A stretch of DNA of 12,602 nt from Erysipelotrichaceae bacterium (GCA_900770275.1 CAAGJS010000208.1:1-12602); one strand, 5' to 3'; counted from the stretch's first letter, positions 1 through 8,069 are shown. Numbers and translations are program-made. Notes: generated by a model not told the origin, from the sequence alone.

Positions 1-188
1 AGGTCTCCATCCATCCAGGCGGGCAGCTTCACATAGCTCACCCAGAGATTCGGAACATTCTTCTCCAGAAGAGGAATTCCGTAATGGAGCAGCGCATAAT
101 AAACAATATAAAGGATCAGAGAAACGCCGAAACAGTTGATCTGACGCTTCGCCTGCCGCTTTGTAATCCGTACCGGCTGATTTGCCAT
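1..188 (-). CDS. Putative membrane protein, N-terminal part (runs off the window)
   Basis: Sixty-two codons are visible, starting MANQPVRITKRQ. A basic N-terminus (K/R at about residues 7-15) is followed by one clear hydrophobic segment at about residues 19-40, which would place the N-terminus inside the cell. The style recalls the first helix of CPBP-family intramembrane proteases, but none of that family's catalytic motifs lie in the visible part, so the family is only a guess. The ATG lies 28 bp after the stop of the beta-glucosidase gene on the same strand, so read-through is possible. There is no recognisable Shine-Dalgarno site in front of it. Instead a near-consensus promoter ends a few bases upstream, which suggests a leaderless or near-leaderless mRNA. 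The C-terminus lies outside the window. Confidence 0.6.
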   Translation of the reverse strand, partial: MANQPVRITKRQAKRQINCFGVSLILYIVYYALLHYGIPLLEKNVPNLWVSYVKLPAWMDGD

Positions 189-199
189 AATGTAGTTCT

Positions 200-227
200 A
201 TTATAAACAAACTCGTTTACTTGCCAA
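200..227 (-). promoter_or_regulatory. Sigma-A type promoter for the membrane protein gene
   Basis: On the minus strand TTGGCA (222-227; five of six match TTGACA) is followed after 16 bp by TATAAT (200-205; perfect). The -35 box overlaps the last codons of the beta-glucosidase gene. The expected transcription start is near 192-194, only a few bases before the ATG at 188. Confidence 0.6.
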
Positions 228-2535
228 ACAAGGACGAAATCTCCTTCCAGATTCCCCGCCAATAACTGCCATTGGAAATATCGACAAGCCCTTCCAGCTG
301 CCGCTGCTTCGCCCGACCGAAGACCTCGATCGAACTCAGCGGAATATCAATCGCCGCCGACAGTAACATCCGATATTCGGGACTGCTATCATCCCCATCG
401 CATGCCTTCTTCACATGCCTGCACACCTGGCCGACGATTACCTGCGCCACCTTCGAATCACTGCTCAATTGCCGCAGCGTATTGTCCATCGAATAATGCC
501 CACGCCCAATCGGCAAAACCGCAGGAATACTGCCCAGCAGCTCCTCAAAATCATCCTGGTCCGGCTTGCCTTCCAAAGACGTATACCACGACGGGCCCTC
601 CGGCAGCTCATTTCCTTCAACTGTCATCTCTGCACGCTTATCATCCGCCTCGATCGAATAGTTGCCGCCGATCACTTCCCAGTGATCCTTTTCGTAGATG
701 GAGAAATCACGGTCATCGAGCGTAAACGTCACCGTGACGCTCTGCCCCGGTTCTATCTTTATTTTCCGGAATCCAACAAGCTTACGCGCCTCGCGATAGC
801 CGCCTTCCGGATTTCGCACATAGAGCAGCACCGTATGTTTCCCGGCACGCTTCCCGGTATTTTCAACCGTCACCGCAACCGTACGACCATCCACCTTCAG
901 ATCCGTACATTCAAACGACGTATAGCTTAAGCCCTGACCAAACGCAAAGCGCACCGGCACATGTGCCTTCTCATAGTAACGCCAGCCAACATAGATGCCT
1001 TCCCGATACTCGGCATCGCTGCGCGGATCCCCATAGTACTCCGCATTGACGACGTCCTCATACTTCATCGGCCAGCTTTCCGCAAGCCGCCCCGACGGAT
1101 TTACTTCTCCATAGAGAATCTTCCTTAACGCCGAAGCACCGGCTTCCCCAGGCAGACCCGCATACAGAATCGCCTTCACATCATCCGCAAACGGAACCTC
1201 CAGAACGCCGCCCGCCAGCAGAATGACGATGACATTCGAATTTACCTTCGCCACCGCTTCCACAGTCTTTACAATGCCTTCCGGCATCGCCAGCGTCGTA
1301 CGATCAAAGCCCTCTGACTCCGCACTCACCGGCAGACCAGCGACGACAATGACCTTTTCCGTCTTCTTTGCCAGCTCTACTGCATCTTGAATTGAATCGT
1401 CTGTCGCATTGCCATTGACATCATAGCCAGGCGCATACGGAAGATCACCAAGCTCATTGCGCAGTGTTTCTACCCGGATCGCATTGACATGAGAGCTGCC
1501 CGATCCCTGATAGCGCATATGATCCCCAAGATCACCAATGAGACATACCGAATCATTGGCACCTAACGGAAGAATAGTGTCCTCATTCTTTAAGAGAACA
1601 ATACTTTCGGCTGCCACCTTTCCGGCCAGATCATGATCCGCCTCATAGTCTGCCTTGTATGAAACCGACAGCGTCTTTGCCCCTCTGCGCATCGCGGCAC
1701 GTACACGTTCCGCACTTTCTTCGACCGTCTTGCGGAAGTCATCATCCTTCGCCGCCAGCTGGGCACATTCCTTTTCCATGTACGCCGCTCCGCCAGGCAT
1801 GCCAAGATCACAGCCCGCACGATAGGCATCGATGCGATTATGCATCGCACCCCAGTCCGTCACGACCATGCCGTCAAAGCCCCATTCCTTGCGCAGAATG
1901 TCGGTCAGAAGTTTCTTATTGACGGAGCTGTAGACACCGTTGACCTTGTTGTAGGAACACATCACCGCCCAGGGATGCGCCTTCTTCACCGCAATCTCAA
2001 AGGGACGCAGATAAATCTCCCGCTCCGTACGCTCATCGACCATGGAATTGGAAATGAAGCGATCATACTCCTGGTTGTTGCAGGCAAAATGCTTGAGACA
2101 GCAGGAGATGCCCTCACTCTGACAGCCCCGGATCCATCCGGCCGCCAATGTTCCGGATACCAGCGGATCCTCCGAGAAATATTCAAAGTTTCTTCCACAG
2201 AGCGGATTGCGCTTAATGTTGGCACCGGGCCCCAGGACCATGCCGACCTTCTGATCCCGCGCCTCCTGCGCAATGGCCTTGCCTTCTTCCGCAAGCAGGT
2301 CTTCATCAAACGAGCACGCCGTCAGAGAAGCCGTCGGAAAGCAGACAGCCGGCTTACTGTGATTGACACCTTCCGTATCCGCATCATTCGTCTGGTTGCG
2401 CAGCCCATGGGGCCCATCCGTCATCCGCAGCGAAGGAATACCATTGACCGTATCTTCCTTCGTCATCCAGTAATCGGCACCGCTGCCAAGCGAAACTATC
2501 TTCTCAAGCTCAGCTGCCTTCTTCTTATCTTCCAT
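217..2535 (-). CDS. Glycoside hydrolase family 3 beta-glucosidase-like enzyme
   Basis: A GH3 enzyme of about 772 residues, expected to release glucose or a related sugar from the non-reducing end of beta-glycosides. No signal peptide is seen, so it is probably cytoplasmic and acts on imported oligosaccharides. Visible landmarks, numbered from the ATG: substrate-binding MTDGPHGLR near 38-46; KH at 148-149 in LKHFACNNQ; the nucleophile Asp near 227 in VVTDWGAMH; the C-terminal domain from about 305 (AESIVLLKNE); the likely acid/base Glu near 408 in AESEGFDR; and a fibronectin III-like domain at about 550-620. No PA14 insertion is seen. A tail of about 130 residues follows. I prefer the ATG at 2535, which has GGAG eight bases upstream. 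A GTG at 2559 would add eight residues but has only a weak site. The luxS terminator separates it from the upstream operon. Substrate specificity cannot be told. Confidence 0.93.
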   Translation of the reverse strand: MEDKKKAAELEKIVSLGSGADYWMTKEDTVNGIPSLRMTDGPHGLRNQTNDADTEGVNHSKPAVCFPTASLTACSFDEDLLAEEGKAIAQEARDQKVGMVLGPGANIKRNPLCGRNFEYFSEDPLVSGTLAAGWIRGCQSEGISCCLKHFACNNQEYDRFISNSMVDERTEREIYLRPFEIAVKKAHPWAVMCSYNKVNGVYSSVNKKLLTDILRKEWGFDGMVVTDWGAMHNRIDAYRAGCDLGMPGGAAYMEKECAQLAAKDDDFRKTVEESAERVRAAMRRGAKTLSVSYKADYEADHDLAGKVAAESIVLLKNEDTILPLGANDSVCLIGDLGDHMRYQGSGSSHVNAIRVETLRNELGDLPYAPGYDVNGNATDDSIQDAVELAKKTEKVIVVAGLPVSAESEGFDRTTLAMPEGIVKTVEAVAKVNSNVIVILLAGGVLEVPFADDVKAILYAGLPGEAGASALRKILYGEVNPSGRLAESWPMKYEDVVNAEYYGDPRSDAEYREGIYVGWRYYEKAHVPVRFAFGQGLSYTSFECTDLKVDGRTVAVTVENTGKRAGKHTVLLYVRNPEGGYREARKLVGFRKIKIEPGQSVTVTFTLDDRDFSIYEKDHWEVIGGNYSIEADDKRAEMTVEGNELPEGPSWYTSLEGKPDQDDFEELLGSIPAVLPIGRGHYSMDNTLRQLSSDSKVAQVIVGQVCRHVKKACDGDDSSPEYRMLLSAAIDIPLSSIEVFGRAKQRQLEGLVDISNGSYWRGIWKEISSLFGK

Positions 2536-2587
2536 ATCTGTATCTCCGTTTCCATCCACGGTGATTTTTCACTTCTGATTATCCACG

Positions 2588-2622
2588 AAAAAACCGGCCA
2601 AGGACAGATTTTCCTCAGCCGG
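2588..2622 (-). terminator. Intrinsic terminator of the luxS operon
   Basis: On the minus strand an 11-bp stem (CCGGCTGAGGA with TCCTTGGCCGG, two G-U pairs; arms at 2612-2622 and 2594-2604) with a 7-nt loop is followed at once by six T. It lies just after the luxS stop and before the beta-glucosidase gene. Confidence 0.85.
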
Positions 2623-2629
2623 GCATGCA

Positions 2630-3109
2630 TTATTGCGGATACACCATATGGGCTTCATCGATGTGATACAGCGTATGATCCAGATATCGCTTCGCCAGCC
2701 AGCTGGCCATCGGAAGATTCTGATCCAGATAGTTGCCGCACTCCGCCGGCGCCGCTCCCGGAATCGCGCCCGTATAGTCACGAATGAACTCAAACATCGC
2801 CGTCACAAGCGCCACAACATCACGGGAAGAAAGATCTCCTTCCAGAATCATATAGAACCCAGTACGGCAGCCCATTGGCCCAAAGTACACCACACGATCC
2901 TTCCAGTCCGGATCGTTGCGCAGATAGGTAGCACCGAGGTGTTCAATCGTATGTACCTCAGCCGTATTCATGACCGGCTCCTTGTTGGGCGTTGTCATGC
3001 GCAGATCAAACGTCGTCAGCACCGTGCCATGAAAGCTGTCCCTCCTGGACACATAGATGCCCGGTTCCAGTTTCAGATGATTGACGGTAAAGCTCGCAAT
3101 TTTCTCCAT
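2630..3109 (-). CDS. luxS: S-ribosylhomocysteine lyase LuxS
   Basis: LuxS is a cytosolic metal-dependent enzyme that splits S-ribosylhomocysteine into homocysteine and DPD, the precursor of autoinducer-2. The 159-residue length is normal. All key residues are visible: metal ligands His53 and His57 in HTIEH, Glu56 as catalytic base, Cys81 in GPMGCRTGFY and Cys124 in AECGNYLDQ. The start is the ATG at 3109 (MEKIASFTVNH), which has GGGAG upstream at good spacing; the frame stays open 12 codons further up but without support. It lies 32 bp after the nucleoside hydrolase stop and is followed by a strong terminator, so it is the second gene of a two-gene operon. The usual partner Pfs (SAH/MTA nucleosidase) is not in this window. 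Confidence 0.97.
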   Translation of the reverse strand: MEKIASFTVNHLKLEPGIYVSRRDSFHGTVLTTFDLRMTTPNKEPVMNTAEVHTIEHLGATYLRNDPDWKDRVVYFGPMGCRTGFYMILEGDLSSRDVVALVTAMFEFIRDYTGAIPGAAPAECGNYLDQNLPMASWLAKRYLDHTLYHIDEAHMVYPQ

Positions 3110-3141
3110 AGTGTCTTCTCCCGACACTATTCTAAACAGGA

Positions 3142-4071
3142 TCACTGAAGATTGCGAAGCGACGCCTCCACAAGATCCCAGAACCGTTCCAGATCCAGAT
3201 TCAGACCTACCGTCGAATTGGTCGGATGGTGAAGACGCCCATACTGATCACATACCGTGCGGCCATAGGAAGGCCCATGGCTGATATCAACCACCGTATA
3301 CATCTCCTTCGTCTCAAAAATCGTCGGATCAATGAGATAGGCAACCGTCGTCACATCGTGGACCGGGCCCGCCGCAAGACCGTTGATCGCCTGCGACTTC
3401 AATGTATAGCCCATGATGTCACCGAAGAGATTTCCCGCCTTATTGCCAATGGCACGCATACGGTCAATGATTTCTTGCGTCGCAAGAGCCTGATTGGTCA
3501 GATCCAGCCCCATCATCGTCACCGGAACACCCGAGGTAAACACAATATGCGCTGCCTCCGGATCGGCATAGATATTGAACTCCGCGGCCGGCGTCACGTT
3601 GCCAACCCCAACGGCACCGCCCATCAGGATGATTCGCTTAATCTTCTGAACAATCCTTGGCTCAAGACGGATTGCCATCGCAATGTTGGTTAACGGACCA
3701 ACGGGGCAGATCGTAATATCCCCATCCGAGGCCATCAGGGTACGGATCAGGAAAGATACCGCGTGTTCCGGCTGCGCCTGATAGGTCAGCGGCTCAAAGA
3801 TGGGACCATCGAGTCCCGTACGCCCATGAACGTCGCCGGCCGTAATCTGATCACGCACGAGCGGACGATCGCAGCCGCCATAGACCGGCACATTGAGGCC
3901 AAGATGCTGGCAGACATGAAGCGTATTGGGCAGCGTATGATCCAGCGTCGCATTGCCCGCAACACACGTCACGCCAAGAAGATCAATCGCATCACTTCCA
4001 GCCGCGACCATTAACGCAATCGCATCATCGTGTCCCGTATCACAATCAAGAATCATCTTTTTCTTTTCCAT
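3142..4071 (-). CDS. Ribonucleoside hydrolase (inosine-uridine nucleoside hydrolase family)
   Basis: A 309-residue, calcium-dependent N-ribohydrolase that cleaves nucleosides to base and ribose in the cytosol. The N-terminal Asp cluster is complete (D9, D11, D15, D16 in ILDCDTGHDDAIAL). EFNIYADPEAA at 164-174 is the usual substrate-binding loop, and His238-Asp239 in GPVHDVTTVAYL match the catalytic His and the last calcium ligand. Length fits RihA/RihB/IunH proteins. The ATG at 4071 has AGAGG eight bases upstream. It is the first gene of an operon with luxS, and a Crp/Fnr-family regulator is transcribed divergently 80 bp away, as in the E. coli yeiL/rihB pairing. I infer control by that regulator. 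Base preference cannot be read from the sequence, so no rih symbol is given. Confidence 0.93.
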   Translation of the reverse strand: MEKKKMILDCDTGHDDAIALMVAAGSDAIDLLGVTCVAGNATLDHTLPNTLHVCQHLGLNVPVYGGCDRPLVRDQITAGDVHGRTGLDGPIFEPLTYQAQPEHAVSFLIRTLMASDGDITICPVGPLTNIAMAIRLEPRIVQKIKRIILMGGAVGVGNVTPAAEFNIYADPEAAHIVFTSGVPVTMMGLDLTNQALATQEIIDRMRAIGNKAGNLFGDIMGYTLKSQAINGLAAGPVHDVTTVAYLIDPTIFETKEMYTVVDISHGPSYGRTVCDQYGRLHHPTNSTVGLNLDLERFWDLVEASLRNLQ

Positions 4072-4094
4072 GGCATTTACCTCTTTCTGCTTTG

Positions 4095-4100
4095 AGTATA
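4095..4100 (-). promoter_or_regulatory. Candidate -10 box (TATACT) for the nucleoside hydrolase-luxS operon
   Basis: TATACT on the minus strand would give a start near 4088 and a leader of about 16 nt that carries the AGAGG ribosome binding site. The -35 region at 17-bp spacing (TATTTG) is poor, which fits a promoter that needs an activator. Confidence 0.35.
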
Positions 4101-4128
4101 CTGAAGCAGAGGCAGCACAAATAGGATA

Positions 4129-4148
4129 TTTCTCCTAAAGTAGAGAAA
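4129..4148. promoter_or_regulatory. Inverted repeat, candidate operator of the Crp/Fnr-family regulator
   Basis: TTTCTC and GAGAAA form a perfect inverted repeat separated by 8 bp, just ahead of the regulator gene and overlapping its ribosome binding region. It is centred about 50 bp upstream of the predicted start of the divergent nucleoside hydrolase operon. The position allows both autoregulation and activation. The half-sites do not match classical CRP or FNR sites, so this rests on symmetry and place only. Confidence 0.4.
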
Positions 4149-4151
4149 AAG

Positions 4152-4793
4152 ATGAAGAACGAAACGGAAAATATTGAACACATTTACCTTCCCCATACAA
4201 TCGAAGCTTTCGGGACAATTGAACTATTCCCCTCATCCACCCCACTGATCCGGCAGGGAACCACCGTCAACTACCTCTATCTTCTCAAAGAAGGCCGCTG
4301 CAGTATCGATACCATTGCCACAAACGGGCGGCGCATCATTCTTCGTACCGCAAAGGCTGGTGAACTGCTAGGAGAGATGGAACTGCTCAGCGATCAGCCC
4401 GCATCGATGTCGGTACGCACCCTGACACAGTGCAGACTGCTTGTCTTTCCGATGGCGATCGTGCGGCCGATTCTGCTGGAAGATGCGGCCTTTCTCAGGA
4501 ACCTTTGCCTGTCAACCATCCATAAGGAACAGGAAAACGGTCTGCGCCTCATTCATTCCGAAAGTCTTCCGCTCAAAAACCGGCTGGCCGCCTTTCTGCT
4601 GGAACATGCCGAAGGTACGACCTTCCGCATCCGCAAAAGTGAGATCGCCGACTCGCTTGGCGCATCGTACCGCCACATCGAAACATTAATGAGCGACTTC
4701 TGTACCAGAGGCTTTCTTACCAGGCATGGGCGGATCTATGAAATACGGAACAACGAAGCTCTCAAAGATCTTGCCCAGAGCCTGCAGGATTAA
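4152..4793 (+). CDS. Crp/Fnr-family transcriptional regulator, YeiL-like
   Basis: A 213-residue cytosolic DNA-binding protein. Residues about 20-105 form a cyclic-nucleotide-binding-like beta-roll (GELLGEMELLSDQP at 70-83). A dimerisation helix follows at about 106-135, then a winged helix-turn-helix at about 140-205 (KSEIADSLGASYRHIETLMS at 162-181). The Arg-Ser that holds the cAMP phosphate in E. coli CRP is not seen after GEMELL, so the ligand, if any, is probably not cAMP. No FNR-type cysteine cluster is seen. The ATG at 4152 follows a weak GAGA-type ribosome site. It is divergent from a nucleoside hydrolase gene, as yeiL is next to rihB in E. coli, which suggests control of nucleoside use; that link is inference. 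Confidence 0.88.
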   Translation: MKNETENIEHIYLPHTIEAFGTIELFPSSTPLIRQGTTVNYLYLLKEGRCSIDTIATNGRRIILRTAKAGELLGEMELLSDQPASMSVRTLTQCRLLVFPMAIVRPILLEDAAFLRNLCLSTIHKEQENGLRLIHSESLPLKNRLAAFLLEHAEGTTFRIRKSEIADSLGASYRHIETLMSDFCTRGFLTRHGRIYEIRNNEALKDLAQSLQD

Positions 4794-4845
4794 CGGTTCC
4801 GTACACCGTCCTGCACCGCACAAAAACAGGTTATATAGGCAAGTA

Positions 4846-5463
4846 ATGAAAATTATTAATTTAGTTTCCATTTTCATTTACTATATAATTGCTTACATTG
4901 ATCGCAATGGTGTTGATTCCGACAATCGCCGGACTATGTTTCAAGTAGAGACAAATCCCAGGATGCGACGCATTTGAGGACTGCCTCCCAGAACAATTAA
5001 CCGCTGACAGTTCCGATGCGACACCAGAGCCGGAAGTAACGGCAGCGACGGAAGAAACGGTGCCGCAGACGACAACTGTCTCCGTCCCGATCGGTTATGA
5101 CAACCTTTCCATTCCCGCCATCGGCTATGCGGCATCGGTACAGTATTCCACCGACCCCACAACTGCACAATCCATCGTTGATGCGGCAGGTTCCGCATGG
5201 ATCGGCGACTACAACGGCCATACCGTTATCGGCAACCATGCCTACCAGGGCTTCAGCTCACTGAACTCGCTTCAATCGGTTCCACAGCCTATCTCACCAT
5301 CGGCGGCACGATGCGGACACTGACCCTTGTCTCACGCTGCACAGGCGATGCCCTCTATCTCAGCGACTGGAGCGATGCGTCCAACATCTGGGATGGCGAC
5401 GTCATCATGTATACATGTACCGACACGACTGGTGAAAACATCATTCTGACGTTCTGGTACTGA
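4846..5463 (+). pseudogene. Sortase-like protein gene broken by frame changes
   Basis: Three stretches together look like one sortase-type protein of about 205 residues. The ATG at 4846 opens a hydrophobic N-terminus (MKIINLVSIFIYYII) that runs to a stop at 4977. The middle, from 4949 to about 5270 in another frame, holds a Thr/Glu/Pro-rich linker and the core with GHTVIGNHAYQGFSSLNSL, where the His matches the catalytic His. The last part, from about 5270 to the TGA at 5463, is back in the first frame and holds IGSTAYLTIGG, the DGDVIMYTCTD Cys motif and the C-terminal strand. One missing base after CTT near 5270 would restore the second junction. A TAG at 4946 blocks the middle frame upstream. 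I see no Arg at the place of the usual catalytic Arg. Decay or sequencing errors are both possible; no slippery site is evident. Confidence 0.65.
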
Positions 5464-5481
5464 AGAAAAGCCCCCTCCTCG

Positions 5482-5510
5482 GCACGCGGCATCATCCGCG
5501 TGCTTTTCTT
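5482..5510 (+). terminator. Intrinsic terminator after the sortase-like pseudogene
   Basis: GCACGCGG and CCGCGTGC form a perfect 8-bp stem with a 6-nt loop (CATCAT), followed by TTTTCTT. It isolates the downstream sensor operon from upstream transcription. Confidence 0.85.
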
Positions 5511-5527
5511 ACGCCTCCCTTTGAAAG

Positions 5528-5536
5528 TGCGATAAT
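5528..5536 (+). promoter_or_regulatory. Candidate extended -10 promoter of the sensor operon
   Basis: TGCGATAAT matches an extended -10 element (TGn plus GATAAT). No good -35 box is present at normal spacing. Transcription would start near 5543, shortly before the ATG at 5558. Confidence 0.4.
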
Positions 5537-5557
5537 ACAGGGGAAAGAACCACTTCC

Positions 5558-6574
5558 ATGAAATCTGAAGCGAAACACTCATCCGACAACCGCATCCTCT
5601 ATGTTTTCGCAGCTGTTTTTCTTGTGCTTCTGATCATCGGCTCCACCCTGCTGCCAAGTCAGAATCAGGCCGATACGCAGCTTGAAACCTATGCATATCA
5701 CATCGCCATCATCGGCGAAAACACGGATGACTCCTTCTGGAACCTTCTCTATCGCGGCGTAAACAAGGCGGCTGGCGAATATGGAGCGATTGCCGAAGAA
5801 ACCGGTGCCGGACTTTCGCAGCGTGTCTCCACCGAAGATGCCATGAAGATGGCCATCTATGAAGATGCGGACGGTATCTTACTTCTTCCGGGATCGGATG
5901 AAGCCTTGGAACCGCTCATCGATCAGGCGGAAGATGCCGGCATCCCGGTCATCTCCATGGAACGTGACCTCCCCGATTCGCAGCGCTCCGGCTTCGTCGG
6001 AATCAATGCCTACTTCCTTGGTCAGCAGTTCGGTCAGGAGATCCTGAAACGCTCCGACGCCGATACGAAAACGGCGACGATTCTGTTCCCTGCCGATCGC
6101 TTTGATGAAAGCAGCCGCCAGTGGTTTCTGCAGGGTCTTGCCAGCGCGGTTCCTTCCAATCAGATCACTTTCCGCTATGAAACCGTCGAATCTGCCGGAT
6201 CCGCTCTGAATAATTCGGAAGACATCATTCAGCGCCTGCTGAACGAAGACGATGTGACGGATGTTCTGATTACGCTTGACTCCATGAGTACGCAATCCGC
6301 CTTTCAATTGCTTACAAGCCGCTCGATGGTAGGTCAGGTGACACTGATCGGAACGGGTATTTCCCGCGACATCCTGGATGAAATTGAAAACGGCGGAATC
6401 GACGCCGTCATCTCCACGGATCCGGTCCAGCTTGGCGAAGAAAGTGTCCGCCAGCTGATGACCTATCAGAAATATCACATGGTCAGCTACTATACGGAGA
6501 TTACGCCGGTCTTGATCGACGCCTCCAATGTGCAGCAGTACCGGAAGGAGTTTTACGATGACAGCGAGAAGTGA
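5558..6574 (+). CDS. Membrane-anchored sugar-binding sensor protein (periplasmic-binding fold)
   Basis: A 338-residue protein with a short cytoplasmic N-terminus, one membrane helix at about residues 13-32 and no lipobox cysteine, followed by an extracellular type 1 periplasmic-binding domain from about 46 (YHIAIIGENTDDSFWNLLYRG) to the end. The fold is that of ribose- and xylose-binding proteins and LacI ligand domains. The gene overlaps the sensor kinase gene by 17 bp, and no ABC ATPase or permease is next to it. I infer that it presents a sugar to the kinase rather than feeding a transporter, as XylFII does in the Clostridium beijerinckii XylFII-LytS-YesN system. The ligand is unknown. The ribosome site is weak (AGGGG about 14 bases before the ATG). 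A stray solute-binding protein is the alternative reading. Confidence 0.85.
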   Translation: MKSEAKHSSDNRILYVFAAVFLVLLIIGSTLLPSQNQADTQLETYAYHIAIIGENTDDSFWNLLYRGVNKAAGEYGAIAEETGAGLSQRVSTEDAMKMAIYEDADGILLLPGSDEALEPLIDQAEDAGIPVISMERDLPDSQRSGFVGINAYFLGQQFGQEILKRSDADTKTATILFPADRFDESSRQWFLQGLASAVPSNQITFRYETVESAGSALNNSEDIIQRLLNEDDVTDVLITLDSMSTQSAFQLLTSRSMVGQVTLIGTGISRDILDEIENGGIDAVISTDPVQLGEESVRQLMTYQKYHMVSYYTEITPVLIDASNVQQYRKEFYDDSEK

Positions 6575-8069
6575 ACGCTACCGCTCCATCCGTACCAAGC
6601 TCATCCTGCCGGTGACGCTGGTCATGGCCATTCTGCTGGCCCTGTTGATGTTCTTTTTCCTGCGCATCAACGCCGCTACCAACAATCTGAACCAGGTCTA
6701 TGCGACCAACGTCAGTCTCAATGAGGTACAGTCCCAGCTTTCAAGCATCCAGCAGAACACCTTCCAGTACCTCAATGTACAGAACGAAGATTCGCTCACC
6801 GCTGCCAGGGAGGGAATGGAAAACTTCCAGACATCCATCGCCCCGCTCAACCATGCGATCACCAATCAGGAGGCCAGCCTTCTGGAACATAACATCTATC
6901 AGCTCACTTCATCCTATCTTGAACTTGCCCAGGAAGCTCTCAGCGCCAAGACGGCCCATAACGTTGATCTCTACCGGCAGAGCTACAGTGAGATGGAAGA
7001 TGTGTACAGCTATCTGATTGATAATATTCGTGCCCTGGATTCGATGCGCTTCAAGGCCAACTCCGAAAACTACGACACCCTGTATCAGTATCTGAAGTAT
7101 CTGGAAGCTTATCTGACCGTGGTACTTGCGGCAGTAACCCTGTTTCTGATCTTCATCGTCTATCGCAGCATTCAGTCGATCACCCATCCGCTGGAACGTC
7201 TGGCGGAAAAGGCGAAGCGCATCAGTGACGGCGACTTCAACGTTCCCCCGGAGGAAGTCATCTCCAACGATGAAGTCGGTACCGTTGCCAGCGCCTTCAA
7301 CCAGATGATCCGCAGTATTCAGAACTACATCGAGCGTCAGCGGACGGCGATGGAAACCGAGATGCGCATGAAGGAACAGGAACTCAGGAGTGAGTCGCTG
7401 CTCAAGGATGCGCAGCTCAAATACTACCAGGCGCAGATCAATCCCCACTTCCTGTTCAATACGCTGAATGCCGGCCAGCAGCTGGCCATGATGGAAGGGG
7501 CCGATCGCACCTATGAGTTTCTCGACAACACGTCCGCCTTCTTCCGCTACCGTCTGCAGAAGACCGGTGAAACATCGATGCTCAGTCAGGAGATCGAACT
7601 GGTCGATCACTATATGTACATCATGAACGTCCGCTTCGCAGGTGAGATTCATCTCGAGAAGGATGTGGATGAAAGTCTGCTGTCGCTGCCATTTCCGGGC
7701 ATGACGCTGCAGCCCCTGGTGGAGAATGCGCTGAACCACGGTCTTCGGGAAGTGGACTATGAGAAACATATCTGGCTCACGGCAAAGAGAAACGGAGACA
7801 GCGCCGACATCGAAGTGCGCGACAACGGCGTAGGCATGCCCCAGAGTATCGTGGATCAGATCAATGCCGGCAATCTTCCGGAAGACATGCGCAAGAACAC
7901 CGGCGGAAACGGCGTGGGACTCATGAATGTGCGGGAGCGGCTGAAGCTCTTCTATCAATGTGACAATGTGCTCTTTGTGACAAGCAGCCCCAAGGGCACA
8001 ACCGTAACGATTCACATTCCTGTTCCTGAGGAAGGAGAAACCAATGTACAAGATTCTGGTAGCAGATGA
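6558..8069 (+). CDS. LytS/YesM-type sensor histidine kinase
   Basis: A 503-residue membrane kinase. Membrane helices lie at about 15-36 and 184-203 and flank an extracellular, mainly helical sensor region of about 145 residues. A HAMP domain follows at about 204-256, then a coiled coil. The His_kinase domain has phosphoacceptor His297 in QAQINPHFLFNTLNA. The ATPase domain shows an N box (LVENALNHG, 387-395), G1 (DNGVGM, 422-427) and G2 (GGNGVGLMNVRERL from 449). All catalytic motifs look intact. The ATG at 6558 has AAGGAG upstream at ideal spacing and lies inside the end of the binding-protein gene; the open frame to 6528 adds ten residues without support. The end overlaps the response regulator gene by 26 bp, so the three genes are probably translationally coupled. 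It is expected to phosphorylate that regulator. Confidence 0.95.
   Translation: MTARSERYRSIRTKLILPVTLVMAILLALLMFFFLRINAATNNLNQVYATNVSLNEVQSQLSSIQQNTFQYLNVQNEDSLTAAREGMENFQTSIAPLNHAITNQEASLLEHNIYQLTSSYLELAQEALSAKTAHNVDLYRQSYSEMEDVYSYLIDNIRALDSMRFKANSENYDTLYQYLKYLEAYLTVVLAAVTLFLIFIVYRSIQSITHPLERLAEKAKRISDGDFNVPPEEVISNDEVGTVASAFNQMIRSIQNYIERQRTAMETEMRMKEQELRSESLLKDAQLKYYQAQINPHFLFNTLNAGQQLAMMEGADRTYEFLDNTSAFFRYRLQKTGETSMLSQEIELVDHYMYIMNVRFAGEIHLEKDVDESLLSLPFPGMTLQPLVENALNHGLREVDYEKHIWLTAKRNGDSADIEVRDNGVGMPQSIVDQINAGNLPEDMRKNTGGNGVGLMNVRERLKLFYQCDNVLFVTSSPKGTTVTIHIPVPEEGETNVQDSGSR

Noticed and set aside
1840..2787. A 315-codon open frame on the plus strand
   Set aside because: It lies antisense over the start of the GH3 gene and the luxS end, crosses the terminator, and encodes no recognisable domain; it is a shadow frame.
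5255..5285. Programmed ribosomal frameshift in the sortase-like gene
   Set aside because: No slippery heptamer or obvious stimulatory structure is seen, and a second shift plus a stop codon upstream fit decay better.
5879..6478. A 199-codon open frame on the minus strand
   Set aside because: It is a mirror frame of the sugar-binding protein gene, without a ribosome site or recognisable domain.
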